A stretch of DNA of 64,000 nt from Siphonodentalium dalli (Eukaryota; Mollusca; Scaphopoda; Gadilida; Siphonodentaliidae): positions 172,554,310-172,618,309 of the forward strand of contig CP136064.1 of assembly GCA_032622095.1 (NCBI GenBank). The letters run 5' to 3'. A program made the translations under genes and the position numbers. The notes beneath the pieces were generated by a model. The model saw only the letters and a list, made by a program, of their open reading frames with translations, was not told where the DNA came from and did no database searches. Each line of letters opens with the position of its first letter. Position 1 is the stretch's first letter. Shown here one piece after another: positions 25,701 to 40,700 of this stretch.

Positions 25701-28700
25701 CCATATTCCCGACTAAATCCTGAAAAGCTACCCATAATTCTGCTGTGGTTAAGGAGTCTATTATTTAGGGCATTACTGTATGGTGCAAGTTCATAATAGA
25801 CCCAATTGTGGTATTCGGAATGGATCTGATCAATAAACATATTTTATTGTGTTATCAACCCTGGTAAAATCCTTTGACGTTGACATGTGTTGCTCAATTA
25901 GCAACTAAGTGATGTTGTTGTTGCTGTTTCCAGTAAATTTTCCACTGTCTTCTGCTGTCTTTGGAGAAAATTACTGTCAATTTTCTCAAATTGTTATAGT
26001 TGATAATTGAAAAATTAAACACAAGGCTATTTGAATGTTCATTCTATTAATCTGATAGATACATTATATTGCACTAGTTGTAAATTTCAAAATATAAAAT
26101 ATGATTTCTTTTTACCAGAAAGATTCTTGTTTTCTCTTCTGAGTGACTCGATTTGATCTTCGCGCTCCTCAGTGGCAGCCTTGCTTCGGAAGAGATCTGC
26201 AGAGTATTGCCGGGACTCTCTCTGCGAAACATCAAGCTCGGTTTGCAATTCCTGGCATTTAGATTGCCATTCACCCAATGTCTTATCGAATTGTCTCTGT
26301 TTCTTTTCCAGAGAGTTAGCTTGTGCATTAGCCTGTGGATAATAATATTAATATTTAGTTAAGCCAACAGTTTGGAAATGTCTATGTATAAACCTAAAAT
26401 CAAAGTACTGCATGTAGTTATCCAATGTGTGAATGATTGCATGCAGTTAACAATATATAGTGCTATAGAATTACTGATCACAAAATGAAAATACAAAAAT
26501 CTCAGTTTCCTAATGTAATTACAATCGGTATGATGCCTTAAAACTGTGTAGTTATATTAGGAACCTGAGATTAATACAAGTTTGTAATTACATCTCAGTG
26601 AAAATATAACGAAGGGAATTTTCTATGCACAAAGGTAACTAATATAAAAATGATGACTGTGCGTGAGGGAAACATTGCTGATTGTCTACCCGAGGAACCA
26701 ATATCTCCCGAGGGAGATATTGGTTCCAAGGGGAAACTATTCTTAGTTTTACTATACCGAATAGACATGTCTCTCGAGTCCACAAAAAGTTTGTTGACAA
26801 CACAGGCGATGGAGATATTGGTTCCAAGAGGAGACTATTCTTATTTTTATTATACCGAATAGACATGTATCTCAAGTCCGCGAAACGTTTGTTGACAACA
26901 CAGGTATCCATGTTCTACATGAGATTGAGGAAGTCATTTTTCAGTCCAATAAAAAACGTCATATTCAGACATTTCAGTGAGATACTTCAGGACGTCTCGG
27001 TCTGAGCGGTAAACATTGCAAAAATTGTCGACCGGCAATGATTCATGGGAGGTAAACATTGCGAAAAGATTAATACAATCCAATGGGAAATTAACGCAGT
27101 GTTTTAATGTGAGGTATAATAATTCCAATTACGCTGTCGCGACATGCAGAGCAGTCAACAAACACAGTACCTGCAATAACCATAGAAACAAAGAACTTGC
27201 TTACTGCAGTCTTTGTAACAGGGTTCGCGCTGCCGATCGCCAATTTAGCAAATTGCTATACAAAAAAATGAAATGGCTCCAAAAAAATCCCGAATTACTA
27301 CAAAAATTGGCACCTAACTTTTTGGCTTTTGGCAATTGTTACCCATCAGGCATATAATAAAGCTTGCAGTCAATCGGTCGGAAACAAAACACACATTGAT
27401 ATCCGGTCCCGACATAGCATATAATAGATTCACAGCTTATGTCAGATTGACGTATTATATCGCTGGGGTGAATGGGTTTCGAATTTCTACTCGATTATAA
27501 CACTGAGTACCGCTATTGACTATATTGACTACAATTTGACAAACATTAGCGAAACAAAGGGCTTCCTGAAGTATACATGTTAAAGGAAACTGTGTATTGA
27601 TAGCAGAGGTTAGATAAACTATCATAAATATGTCCAAATACAGTGGTTGATTTAACATCGACGAGTGCTACACCACCTAAACCGAGCAAAATACTAGTGC
27701 CGAGGGTATCTGATTGTTTACACATCATTGATAAAATAAATATATACATACAATTATAGTTAATTTGCTTGTTCGTTTTTTTGTGTGGAAATTCAAAAGT
27801 GGCACCAAAAAAGATTGGTCAGAAAAAAGCGGCAACAGAAAGTATAAAGTAGCTCTAAAAATAATGCAATTGGCAACAGTGTTGGCACTTGGAAACTTTG
27901 GGCCAGCGCGAACCCTGCTTTGTAATTTCCTTAATGTGGGGTGTCTAGAATTTCAAACGTATAATGGCTTTGCCCATCAGTAAACAAAACCAGTAAAAGT
28001 GTCATGTTATTTCAAATGCAAATTGTGTTTAATTGATGCAAGGCTGTAATAGATATAGCAAGCGAGTTGGTGGTCACAGTTCCAAGATGAATCGTAAACA
28101 CAAGCTATAGATATTGTTTTGAAAAGTTTTTTCTGAAGGTAGGAAAACATTCAAATTTTCATCTAAAACAACAAATTACAAACTAATAATCAAACCATCC
28201 ATTCAAAATATTGAGAATAGCCCAAGTTTTAGCCCAATGATTTTTGTTGCAGTGCAGACATCATAATAGAATAATAAGCCTTGTATCTTGTTTCTTACCC
28301 TTTCACAATCGACCATACTATCTTCCAGTTCACCAGCTAATCTATTTTTAGTCTTTTCCAGGGAACTGACTTTACCACTAGCAGTTTCCAGGCTTGATTC
28401 TGCCTCCTGTAATTTCACTTGTAATTTCCTCCTGTTAAAAAGAATAAGACCAAATAAATAAAAATACTGTGTTCTGAGGCACCTCCCTCATCACCCAAAA
28501 GAGGGCCTCATTTTTCATTTCATCCAGATTTCAAAACCCATTCTCCAATATACAGTAATGCTCTAATTAATTGACTCTTTAACCACAGCAGAATTATGGG
28601 TAACTTTTCAGGATTTAGTCGGAAATATGGCTTGTTGCCATTCACCGGAAAGCTCTCGGGGAGAGCTTTCCGATGAATGGCAACAAACCATATTTCCGAC

Positions 28701-31700
28701 TAAATCCTGAAAAGTTACCCATAATTCTGCTGTGGTTAAGGAGTCGATTAATTAAAGCATTACTGTATCAACAATTAGAAATTTCAATAGGTTTTTATTG
28801 AAGACATAATGAAAAAAGGCATTGGACGATAGATTCTATACATTGCTTGGAAAATTGTAGGAATTTTACCATAAAATTAGCCATATATCCTGGAAATTAA
28901 TAAATATAAAAGGCCACCCTCCCTCATCCAATTTCCCATACGTGATTGTCTGAGAACACAGGTATTTATTTTATTGTTTGAATTTATTACGTAAATAAGA
29001 AATTGCAAATTTAATATGCAAATCATGATGGGATATGATTACACTGCAGTATGTGCATACTAAATACGAATATAAAAAACACATCTATGATTAATATGGA
29101 TGTGAAGCAGTAAAAAGGCTAGTCTGAAATTCTCTTCATATTAGACCAAGACATTATTACAAGAGACCCTGTTGGAAGGATAATACCTTAGTCTTCCAAA
29201 CTTCGGCAACTTATTCAGTAATCCCACCAAAAAATTTATATTTAAAATGGAAATTGAAGTCTCCTCATAAAAATATGGCCTGCTGGGTGCTTTTTATGGC
29301 GCGCCGAATATAAAAAATGTAAATCATCCTGCTGCTCGGCTTCACAATGCAATGTCCATAATCGCTGTCCACTACTGGCCATAAATCAAGCTGGATGCAT
29401 TTCAACTTGTATTTCATATTCCCCTTTGCAATTTCTGATGAAAGTAAAGTTTTATTTTTGGTTTGTTTAAACTGTATGTAGTTGGCTTGTACAACAGACT
29501 GTTACATTGATAGTGTATTAACACTTAATCATGAAAAGTCATTTTTCACACCCAACAGTGTTGTTGATAATTTGTGAACAAATACATAAAAACTGTCTGC
29601 TGAGAAATTTTGGTTGTAAAAACTGGGAAAAAAAACCTGCTTGCAGGTTTTATTTTGTATGTAACAAATAAAAATAAAATGGCCTGCCCATTTTGAAGAA
29701 AAAAATGAGTCGGAGAAACAGATAATAAACTTTGTGTGGCCTAAATTATTACGCACTTGGAATCTTCAAGCTCCTCAGTACGGGAAGCTCCCTCAGTTTC
29801 ATATTTTGACTTCCATTGTGCAGTCTCATTGTGAGCCTTGGTGAGTGCCCTCTGTAGGTCAGCCCTGCCCTCCTGTTCTTCCTCGAGGCTCTCGCGGGCT
29901 TGATCAAGGTCAGCAATCAAGTTTCGGATCTCACTGTGAGATTTCTGGCGAGCCTGGAGAGGATATATAGATTGATTACAATGGGGAGAAACTTCTTAAT
30001 AATATTATGGGGAAAAAAAGAGATAAAACTGTCCTCCATTGATTGAATTATTTGAAATTCTCTGACATAAAAAAGCATCTGCTTCTGAGGAGAGCATTGG
30101 TGTGGTGCGACTGATTCTCATATCGCTAAAAGGTGGTCCTGGCTTGAATAACAGAAATTGGTGAAAAATTTGTCACACTGTTGGTTTTTGGAAATAGATT
30201 TGATATAAATCATTTTCTGCAATCTTCAGTCATGACAGTATAGACAACTGAAAGTTCATGTACAGTAATGCCCTAAATAATTGACTCCTTAACCAAAGCA
30301 GAATTACCCATAATTCTGCTGTGGTTAAGGAGTCAATTATTTAGGGCATTACTGTATGGATAAAGCTAAAACATCTGTTCTCAGATGATTTCAAACTCTA
30401 GTTTAAACTTTACTGTTTCTATATATATAGTATTACTGTGGTTGATCATTAACTAAATGAACTTACAACGATTACATTTGAGGGAACTTCTTATAAGCCA
30501 CATGAAGCCTATTAGTAAAAATTGGGATAAGCACAACTGGAAAATTTCTCTTTAAAAAAAAACACTTACAATTTGAGCGCAAAATAATTTACAATAGAGT
30601 TCAAATAGTGTTTGGAATGTGTCATTTTCTGAATTTGTGATTATTACATTTTAGTGATCTCAATTAACTTTTAGATATTTTTTTTAAATATGCCTCTCCA
30701 TGTACAGAAGTAACTGTGCTATAGCACTATAATTCCAAGGATCTAGATTTGTATTTGAAAGTTTTGCTTCCCAGAGAAAATGTTCTTCAAATTACTGTTG
30801 ACTATTGACAATGTTTTTATTTGTTTAACCCTTCCATGACTGAAGCTTCCTGAAATTTAGCAAAAACTCTGTGCCAATGCATTCTCTTATATATGCGAGT
30901 CTCCCATAGGGAGCCTCACAATATATAAGAGAATGCATTGGCCTAACAATATTTACCTTGACCTTGTAAGCCAGTGCATTCTCTTATTTATGCGAGTCTC
31001 CCTATGACTCACATATATAAGAGAATGCAGTGGCACAGGATCTTTAATGCTGCACAAGGGTAGCTCCCGTCATGAAAGGGTTAAATTCAACATTTGATAT
31101 TCCATACAAAATTAATGCCTTTCTTCAGGCCCCATGCCATTTACAAAATTCAAACCCTACACAAGGCAGTTTTGTGATACAGTAATGCCCTAACTAATCG
31201 ACCCCTTAACCACAGCAGAATTATGGGTAACTTTTCAGGATTTAGTCGGAAATATGGCTTGTTGCCATTCATCGGAAAGCTCTCCGTGGGAGCTTTCCGA
31301 TGAATGACAACAAGCCATATTTCCGACTAAATCCTGAAAAGTTACCCATAATTCTTAAGGGGTCGATTACTTAGGGCATTACTGTATAATATGTTATTCT
31401 CTTACTCTTGACTCCTCTTCGAGTTGGTGTTTGAGATCCTCGAGCTGTGCAGTCAAGTTATTTTTATCCTTGGTCAAGTGATTAACACGAGACTCCGCCT
31501 CCTCTAGCTGCCTGGCAAGTTCGTTGTTGTCGGTGCCCAGCTTAGCCTTCTGAGCGGCGAAGTCCTGTACATTACGATTGGCTTCGTCAACCTTTGCTTG
31601 AGCTTCATTGATCTGTGATTCCATCTGCTTGGTCATCTTATCAGAAGCTCCCTAAAAACGAAGTCAGTTTTTGCAATGTAGAATGCAGCAGTATCTCCAC

Positions 31701-34700
31701 ATGTACATCAAGGTAACTTTTGTGACCCAATCATAAACATGGCGACACATACAATTAGGTTGTGTATTTATGTTCCGCATTTCCATGTATTAGGTTATTG
31801 GCATAAAAATATCAAGCCTAATTTCAGCCCTGTATATTTATTTGAGCCCACACCACTTAAATAAGTGCAGCCAAATTTTCCAACCTGCATTATTACATGG
31901 TGCCACACATTTATTTGATAAACAAGAGAAGAAAATTAGGTCAAAATTCACTTTATTTATCTAGTATGGCTCGTTTGTGACAATAGACTAATTTCTTTTT
32001 CTGTAAATGTGTTGTAAATATTATATATCAATGACTTCAACACACCATGAACTAAAGCCACTTGGCAGTTTGCACTCCAAAATAACCTAATAGTATATAA
32101 ATGTTCGGTTTTAAATTTTTCCCAGTATCAAAATATATTGATAAATACTTGAACCATTCTACGAGTAGTATATGTGCCAGAAAGACGCACTGATGTCATA
32201 AAAATTACAACTTTGACCATAATGTTTGGGTCCCAAAAAAAAACAGCCATTTGCCCGACATGGAACAGAAAGGAGCGTTCCGTGTTAGTCTATTCATGAT
32301 ATGGTAGAAATAAAGAGGGTTTGTTTCAATTTTATGCGAAAAATTGAAAACAGCTGGAAAATGGGTTTGGAAGCTCAAATGAGCCATGTCCGTTTAATAT
32401 GTCATGATCAACAGTTGATGACAAGACTGTTACACACATATACATACCCTATTCTTCTTTACATGTTCAATGTTGGCAATGGCATCGTCTACTTCACTCT
32501 TCAGCTGTCCTTTTTCTCTCTCCAATCTAGAGATCATGAAATATATGCTGGTGACTGATATCATTTCAGGGTCCTTATTTAAACATGGTGATAGAGATCC
32601 CAGCCAAATGTCTGAGCAGACTTCATGGCAGGGTCTGCGCTGGACCAAAATTTACTTTTGCCAAATAATTTGCCAAATGAAAATATTTTTTGCCAAATTA
32701 TTTCAGAATTTGCCAAATTATTTCAGAATTTGCCAAATTCTATCCCCAAGAGTATAATTTTCTGCAACATTGAGTCTTATTTTATGGTTTATCATACAAC
32801 AATAAACCAATCACCGAACATTAAATTTGTAGAAGGGTTGCATCCTCAGAAGGGCACATTACAAGAGGATTAGCTATGTAAACACCACCACCACACTAAA
32901 CACGGGTAATCCCTCACCCATCAATGCTAATGCCATCAGATTTACTGCATCTTAATAAAGGTGTTAACTTTTCCTAGACCTTATAAGACACCACTAATAT
33001 AACTAGTGAGTTTCTTGAAATGAATGGAATTGATTGACCAATATTTTTCAACTTTCTTGAGGAATTAAAAAGTGACTTGCCAAATGAAAATATTTTTTTG
33101 CAAATGTGAATTATTTTTTGCCATTGGCAAGTGGCAGCGAGAACCCTGCTTCATGGGTGAGATATAGGGGTGTCTGTGGCTCCCTATTGATGCATATGGC
33201 ACAAGGACCCAACGACCCAATCCATGACGTAATTAGTTGAGCGAGTATAAGCTATAACCTTTGATGCAGACACAAAACTAATCCGCAAACACTCAGTTCA
33301 AATGGGTCATACAGTAATGCCCGAAGTATATGACCCTTTAACCACAGCAGAATTATGGGAAATTTTTCAGGATTTAGTCAGAAATATGGCTTGTTGCCAT
33401 TCATCGGAAAGCTCTCTTGTGGAAATTGTATGGAAATTTTTGAACATAAAATATACAACTTTCCAATTACCAGTATATATTATCATATCTTATCACACAT
33501 TTCTTTTAGCCATTCATGTGAGAGCTTTCTGATGAATGGCAACAAGCCATATTTCCAACTAAATCCTGAAAACTTTCCCATAATTCTGCTGTAGTTTAGG
33601 GGTCGATTATTTAGGACATTACTGTAACTCCTTCAGATGACACAAAAATTTGGAAATTGACTGTGACTTTGTCATTTGTAAGCCATGTACAAAATTTCAT
33701 ATTCAAATTATTATCTGGACAATGGGCGATTAGACATTGCTCATTTCTATAATCCACGAAAAAATATTTGAAGAACATATATATAATATAACTTACTTGG
33801 CCTTGGCCTTCTGAAGCTGGTCAACTTGGTCGGACATTTCGTTGGCTGTATCCTGCTGTTTCTTCTTTAGGGCAGAAATCTGGGACTCACTTTGGAGTGA
33901 ACGCTCTTCAAGTTCACGCCTCAGTTTAACAAGCTCCTGCTCTCTCTTTTTGTTGAGGTCAAGCTGTTCAGACAAAAAAAAATGAGTATCAATCTCAGGT
34001 CTGCTATATAAAAGAACTGCTCCCCCACACCCAAAAAAATTCAAAACATTTCTTGTACTGTAAATTTAGGAATTTGTTAATTTACTTTAATGTTGGCAAG
34101 CACCTTCATATCTTGATGATATGTATGCTATACAAGAAATGTGGGATGAGATATGATATACAAATATACAAATTTCCACACAATTTCCATAATTATTGTA
34201 AGAAGATATGAAGCTTTAAAGCACAAGCACAGAACTATGTTATCCACGTGGATAAAATGTTATTTGTGAAGATAAAATGGAGATTGAAACAAAACTGACA
34301 GTCAACAGTGAACAAACTCAGTATTTTGCTGTCAACCAAAGAAAATTATTGATTATATTTAGAACAGTTTTAAGTGAGTGATTTGAACCTGTAAAATGGC
34401 CATTTCCAAAGGTTGAGATTCATACCTGTGCCTTGGTAGCACCTCCAGCTTCATCTAGTCGCTCGGTGATCTCATCCATCTCTCGGGCCAATTCTGCTCT
34501 CTGTTTCTCAACCTGCAAACAGACAGCTCAAAATGTAAATCTCAATCAGAATTAAGACATGAAAATCAGCATTTACCAGTAGGTAATCTAGATACTCTGG
34601 GATCATTGTACATACACAGAAAACCAACTTACAAGTGTGCATTGTTAAATGCAAACATCATCTTTCTTGATGGCTGGATGGGTTTTTTTTCAACAGTTTG

Positions 34701-37700
34701 TCATGTTGATGTACTTAATACACTGTAAATAAGATCGAGCTTCATGAGTAGAAGCCATGATTCAAATTTTGTCAAAATCGGATTAAGTTTGTTAAAGTTA
34801 TTGTGCTTAAACATCGCGAAATAGACACCCGGTAAACAATCCAGGAGACATAACTCCTGAAAATTTTTTTGGACAAGACTGGTGTACGAATTCATACAAG
34901 AGCTTCATGAGTAGAAGCCATGAGTAGAAGCCATGATCCAAATTTGATAAAAATTGGATTATGCTTGTTACAGTTATTGGGCTTCAAGTCTGGAAATGTG
35001 GTGTCTGTCATTTGTAGAATGAGGTCCCCAGAGGGTACATTTAGTGATGCTACTCCACACAGCGGGCTAGTATTACTAAATTCACCCTCTGGGGACCTCA
35101 TTCTGATATGGCTTCATCTTCTGGGAAGTCTCAAATTAACATTGTTTTTAGTTACTTTTTCCCTTCTGTTCAGCTTCTATATCCCCTAATTTGCAGAAGA
35201 TAAAATGCATAATTGAGGTGACTAATGGGTGAACATCACCAGCTTCAACTGGGAAACTTCATACTGATCCTAGGTCTTTCATAGACCTAAGCAGAATGAG
35301 GTTCCCAGAGGGTAAAATTGGTGATAGCGCCACTATATTCACCCTCTGCGGACCTCATTCTGTAAATGACAGACAGACAGCATATTTCCAGTCTTGTCGG
35401 GCTTACGTTGTGAAACAGACACCAAGTAAACACGGACGGACAGGCAGATGGACTTAGGCCCACAATCATTCATCAAATAGGTCGAGTTAGTTACATACTC
35501 GACAAAAAACTATGAGAGAATGTTGACTATAAAGCAATATCCATTATAAGAGATCTGTTTCAGTCACCATAATTATACAACTCACCTTTGACCTGACAGC
35601 CCTTTCAGATTCAAGCTCCTCCTCTAGCTCTTCAATGCGAGCTAGCAGTTCTTTGATTTTGCGTTGCAGTTGTGCCACCAGACTCTGTTCATCCTCCAAC
35701 TTTGAGTTGAGGGCATTGATTTCTTGTTCCTTCCTGTCAAATGAAGTTGAGAGTTTATATGTAAGCAGAGAGCATGTTATTCAGATAAAATGTCAACAAA
35801 ATTGTATTGAACTCTTATTTTCGCTTCCTGAATATTTGCTGAGGAGTCGTTAACTTGATTCCCATAGGTTCATTTGTATGGATGTTTACCTAATAAGTTC
35901 AACGAATGACCTTTGACTTTGTGTTGAAATTTAGCTGAACATCTCTACAATTGAATCCTTAGATTATTTCTATGTCTGTTCTATGTCTGTTGTCTGTTTA
36001 CATTATCTGACCATACCTACAAATGAAGAATGGACCATTCCAATGTACAATTTTACCATTAAATGGGAAACCAATTCAGTAAACAAATGGTTAAAAATCT
36101 GCTACTTGATTTAGATCTATTTATCCTTTCTTTACTAAATCGAACTCTCCGATCAATTATAAAAGTATACCTTGGAATAGTCTATTATTCATCTGGAGAT
36201 ATGTTCAGGAAATGTACACAGTTCTTATTCATATGTACACAGTTTCTTATTCATTGGTGGGAAATGTTCAGAAAATAAGTCCAACAAAATGTTGGTTGCA
36301 CTCATTATATGAACATTTCCTAAGGGAACTACTCGCCAATGAGCGTTTAGTAAAGAATGCGTTAAGGAAGTTCCCATTCAATGATTGGCTACAATTATAT
36401 GACAACTAGAATACAGCACTCTATATTTGGGAAATAGTTTGTTTATGATACTTATGGTGGAAACCAGTTAATCACACTGACCTCCTTGCACCATCCTCTA
36501 GATCTCTCTTGGCACGTTCCAGGTCCTCTACATTTTCCTGTGTGGATTTCAGATCTTGCTCAAGTTTTCGTTTGGCTTTTTCAACATCTGCTCTAACCTT
36601 CTTCTCTCTCTCTAGATTATCTTCAAGCTGAAGGATACATATCTCATTTCAAATAGTTGCACAGATTCAACTACTTAAACAAATAAGTCTCATCAAACAT
36701 GAGTGTGATATAAGGTTTAGGGTAATTAAACTTTATGGAAGCAAATTTTTATTATCTATACTCTACAAGTAAGTAAAAGTGAGACACTTAAATTACATTA
36801 ATGCCCTAAATAATCAACTCCTTAACCACAGCAGAATTATGTGTAACTTTTCAGGATTTAGTCGGAAATATGGCTTGCTGTCATTCATTGGTAAGCCCTC
36901 ACTGATCCATTCCCCCAACCCCTAGTGGAAACCCTGATAAAATGTATCAATTTATTACACTCACATCATCAAGTGTGGATTCAAGCTTCTGTTTGAGTTT
37001 ATTGAGGTGGTTCACTTTGTCCTCCTCCTTAGCCAAAGCATCCTGTGTTGCTTTATTGGTCTCTTCCAATGCTCTTTTGTCTTTTCCGAGTTTTCCTATC
37101 TGCTCATCCTGAGCTGCCATTTCATCCTTGAGGACTCTGATTTCGTTCTCTCTGGAAGCTTTCTCTTGCTCAGTCTTCAAAAGAAATTTAGCATAGCTCA
37201 GAGTTCTTGGAAAAATGTAGGTTGGAAAAGCAGACTTATTTGACAAAATTATGTGGCCATGGCCCAAACCAATATCGATATTTTTCTACCATGATTCAAT
37301 TTTGTCTTGCAGATTGTACTTGCATTACTAGTTTGTAGTGACATGTTACATATCCCTGATTGTTAAATATGACAAATCCAGTTTACAGCCAAGGTTTGGA
37401 TAACATGCATCAAACTAAAAACAGAAATAATTTCAGCATCATCCATAATACACATTAAATTAAAAAAATGTGTGGTTAACTGAATCCTATTTGTTTAAAA
37501 CTTGAAAGACTGACCATACATTCTCTACCTTACAGTTTTATGAATGATCTAGTTGGTCACGGTCCTAAAAGAGTCAGTGCTATCATATTTTGCAAGAATA
37601 TATGAAACAAACCAACAAAAGATTTTTCTCCAAGATTATAGTATTTTAACCAAACTTTGAAGGCATAATATGAACCATACCACTCCATAGAAAACATCGT

Positions 37701-40700
37701 CCAAATTACGCTCAATTGGCAATATTTACTTCTCGATTCAGGACGCAACTATTGGCGATAAACTAACGAAAATTATTTCGCCATCAAGAGTCACCATATT
37801 TAATGAATATATAAGAATGATGGTGTTTGTTGTCAATTTGGATATAATATTTGTAACACTAACTACTTTGAGCAAGATTATTCTCCATTTCTAATTGATC
37901 ATCATAGCAGAGTGTTTCACTTCACTTTAATACATGAAATCAAAATTTGCAATGATGAATATTCATAAAAACTTTCTCTGGTAAACATGACGGCACCAGG
38001 AAATAGTAGGATTGAAAGTGTTTTAAACCTAAAACAATACATACCTTGGTTAGCTGACTTTCCATGTCATCCAGATCAGCTTTAAGATCTTTGACCTCTC
38101 CATCCATCTTCTTCTTCATTTCCTCGAGATGAGCGGATGCATCTTCCTCATCCAACAGTCGGTCCTCTAACTCTTTTAATCTTTCCTCGTTGTCTATCTT
38201 CTGTTTGATGAAGTTCTCGACCTTCTCTTCAAACTCACTAATTTTGTCTTGCTCAGCCTGTAGCTGAATGACCAAATCATCCTTCTGTCCCATAAGCGTG
38301 ACGTTCTGAGTCTCCAACTCTTTCTTCATTTTCTCTGTCCTCTCAGACTCTTCTTTCAACTTATCAAATTCCTCTTCTTTCTTCTTCATGTCTTCCTCTT
38401 GACGAGCAATGTTGAGGAGAGGCTTGACCTGTAGGTAGAATGTAAATCTCTTTATTTTAACCCTTTACCCAACAAAACGGCCAAAAACGCCCAAATAAAG
38501 CTTCAACAGCCTAAAATATCTTCAGTCTGTCTCAATAACACCATACAAATATGGATATCATTGGAACCGGTTCATTGACCACATTGTGATGGTTACAGTT
38601 ATCCCCTGTGCCAATGCATTCTCTTATATATGCGAGTCGACCATAGGTCGCCTCGCATATATAAGAGAATGCATTAGCCTAACACTTTTACCATTTTTTC
38701 TTACATTCTTTAACAATTTTATAATTTTTTCTTACATTTTTTAACAATTTTTATAATATTTTTCTACATTCTTTGACAATTTTATCATTTTTAATATGTC
38801 TTAAGCCAATGCATTCTCTTATATATGCGAGGCGACCTATGGTCGACTCGCACATATAAGAGAATGCATTGGCACAGGGCCGTTCTGTTGGGTAAAGGGT
38901 TAACCTATTCACTTCTAAATGACATTGTGTGCTGCTGGGCCATTGATGTTTGGCCATTTTCCAGTGGAAAAATAAAATGTTAATATCACAAAAGCCTGAC
39001 TCTGTTGAAAGGCTATTATCATTCATAATAATTGGAACATAAAATTGTTTCAGTCAAGGAAATCAGTTAACAGCAGCATATGTCATTAGGAAATACTTTT
39101 TCGGCTGTGATGAGTATATGTAATTATAAAGGGAATCTTTAAAAAACACTTAAACTAAGTATAACATCAGATGTTTATCTTGGTGTTTAGGCAATATCAA
39201 TGCCAGCATGCCTTCACATCAAGTTAGAAATTTTGTTGTAGTTGTTTGAATTTCTGATGGTGAGACAAAGCATCTTGAAAACAATGTGTGAACAGATGAC
39301 CTGCACTAATACTGTTGATAGCAAGATTAAAGATAGTATGAAACATGCTGAGTAGATATGAAAATTACTACATTAGGATAAATTCTGTGGAATTTTAGGT
39401 ATATTCTGTGTAACACATTGGACCTTCCAGAAACATATGCTAAATTAAAACAAAGGAATTTTACATACACATCAATAACTACCCATTAGTACCAACAACA
39501 ACTTGAAACAAGAGCATCGTCAGGGCGTGGAAAAGTATTCCCATCATAATTTCAACAAAGGGACATAACTGGTAATTCTGACGAAAATGGACAGGCGGAA
39601 TCCAAATTTGAACCTGACCTGTATTTTAGGCTGGTAAACTCACATACCAAATTTCATTCAATTCAAACTTACTAAAGCTATATCATCCGAAATGAGAAAT
39701 GAGTGCAAATTCCAACAAACTGGTGGGCGTAACTCGAGTTCGAACTTGACCTGTATTTTGTGCTAGAAAACCCACATACCAAATTTTATTCCATTCAGTT
39801 CAGACTTACTAACGTTATCATCCTGAAACGAAAATTGACGCAAATTCCAACAAAAGGGCCGTAACTCTGGTGAACATTGGCGGAAGTTTTATTCATACCT
39901 GTGTGTACAATCTCCACCACTGCCAGTTCTTCAGTTTCAGCCATTTTCTAATGTTCCTCTGGATAACTGTCAGGCCAACTCTATATTAAAAAATAATTTT
40001 TTTCACTAAGTTTTCAACTGAAAGAGTATCTTCCAAGTTATGCATATATATATAATGAATTATGAGCTATATAACTGAAATGGGGTTGGAATAAAGTTGA
40101 TGAAATATTTTGTAATTACACTACTGTTACTTTTGTCTGAAATTTTGGATGTTTCTTATAATCAGGTATAAATTCTTTTGTCAATGTTTTGCCATTTGAT
40201 GAAAAACTTAGCTATTTTCAAGTATTTCAGCAGGTATCTAACTACAAAATTCAAACTAGAGGCAACATGCCTTGATATATTGTGTCTGACATGTGCGTAA
40301 TGATGTCTCCCAGATGGTGAATTTAGTGACGTTATCAATTATATGAGATAAAAGTAAAGAGGGAGCCTTGAAATGTGCCTGTCATCTGCAGAATGAAGTT
40401 CCCAGAAGTCGAATTTAGTGACGCTATCTCGCATGGCGGGCTGGCATCACCAAATGCACCATCTGGGGACCTCATTCTGCTTAGGCCTCGACTGCTATGA
40501 CAGCTGAAGTTTCCCAGTTGAAGTTGGTGATGTTCGCCCATTAGTCACCTTTAATAAGCATTTTATCTTCTGAAAATTAAGGGATATAGAAACTGAACAG
40601 AAGCGAAAAAGCAACTGATATCAATGTTAAATTGAGACTATAGATACTTCCCAGAAGATGAGGCGTTAGCAGAATGAGATCCCCAGATGACGAATTTGGT

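Noticed and set aside
27016-27357. 113-codon + frame with AATAAA at its stop
   Set aside because: It runs across the left boundary and target duplication of the hAT-like element at 27219, so the frame is assembled by chance from two sources.
29529-29756. 75-codon minus frame as an alternative myosin or myorod first exon
   Set aside because: It is low-complexity Phe/Lys-rich intron sequence ending before the v22 exon, with no coiled-coil or myorod-like character, and it is far from the expected junction.
37007-37243. 78-codon + frame
   Set aside because: It is antisense to exon v15 and its flank. The minus frame is clearly myosin rod.
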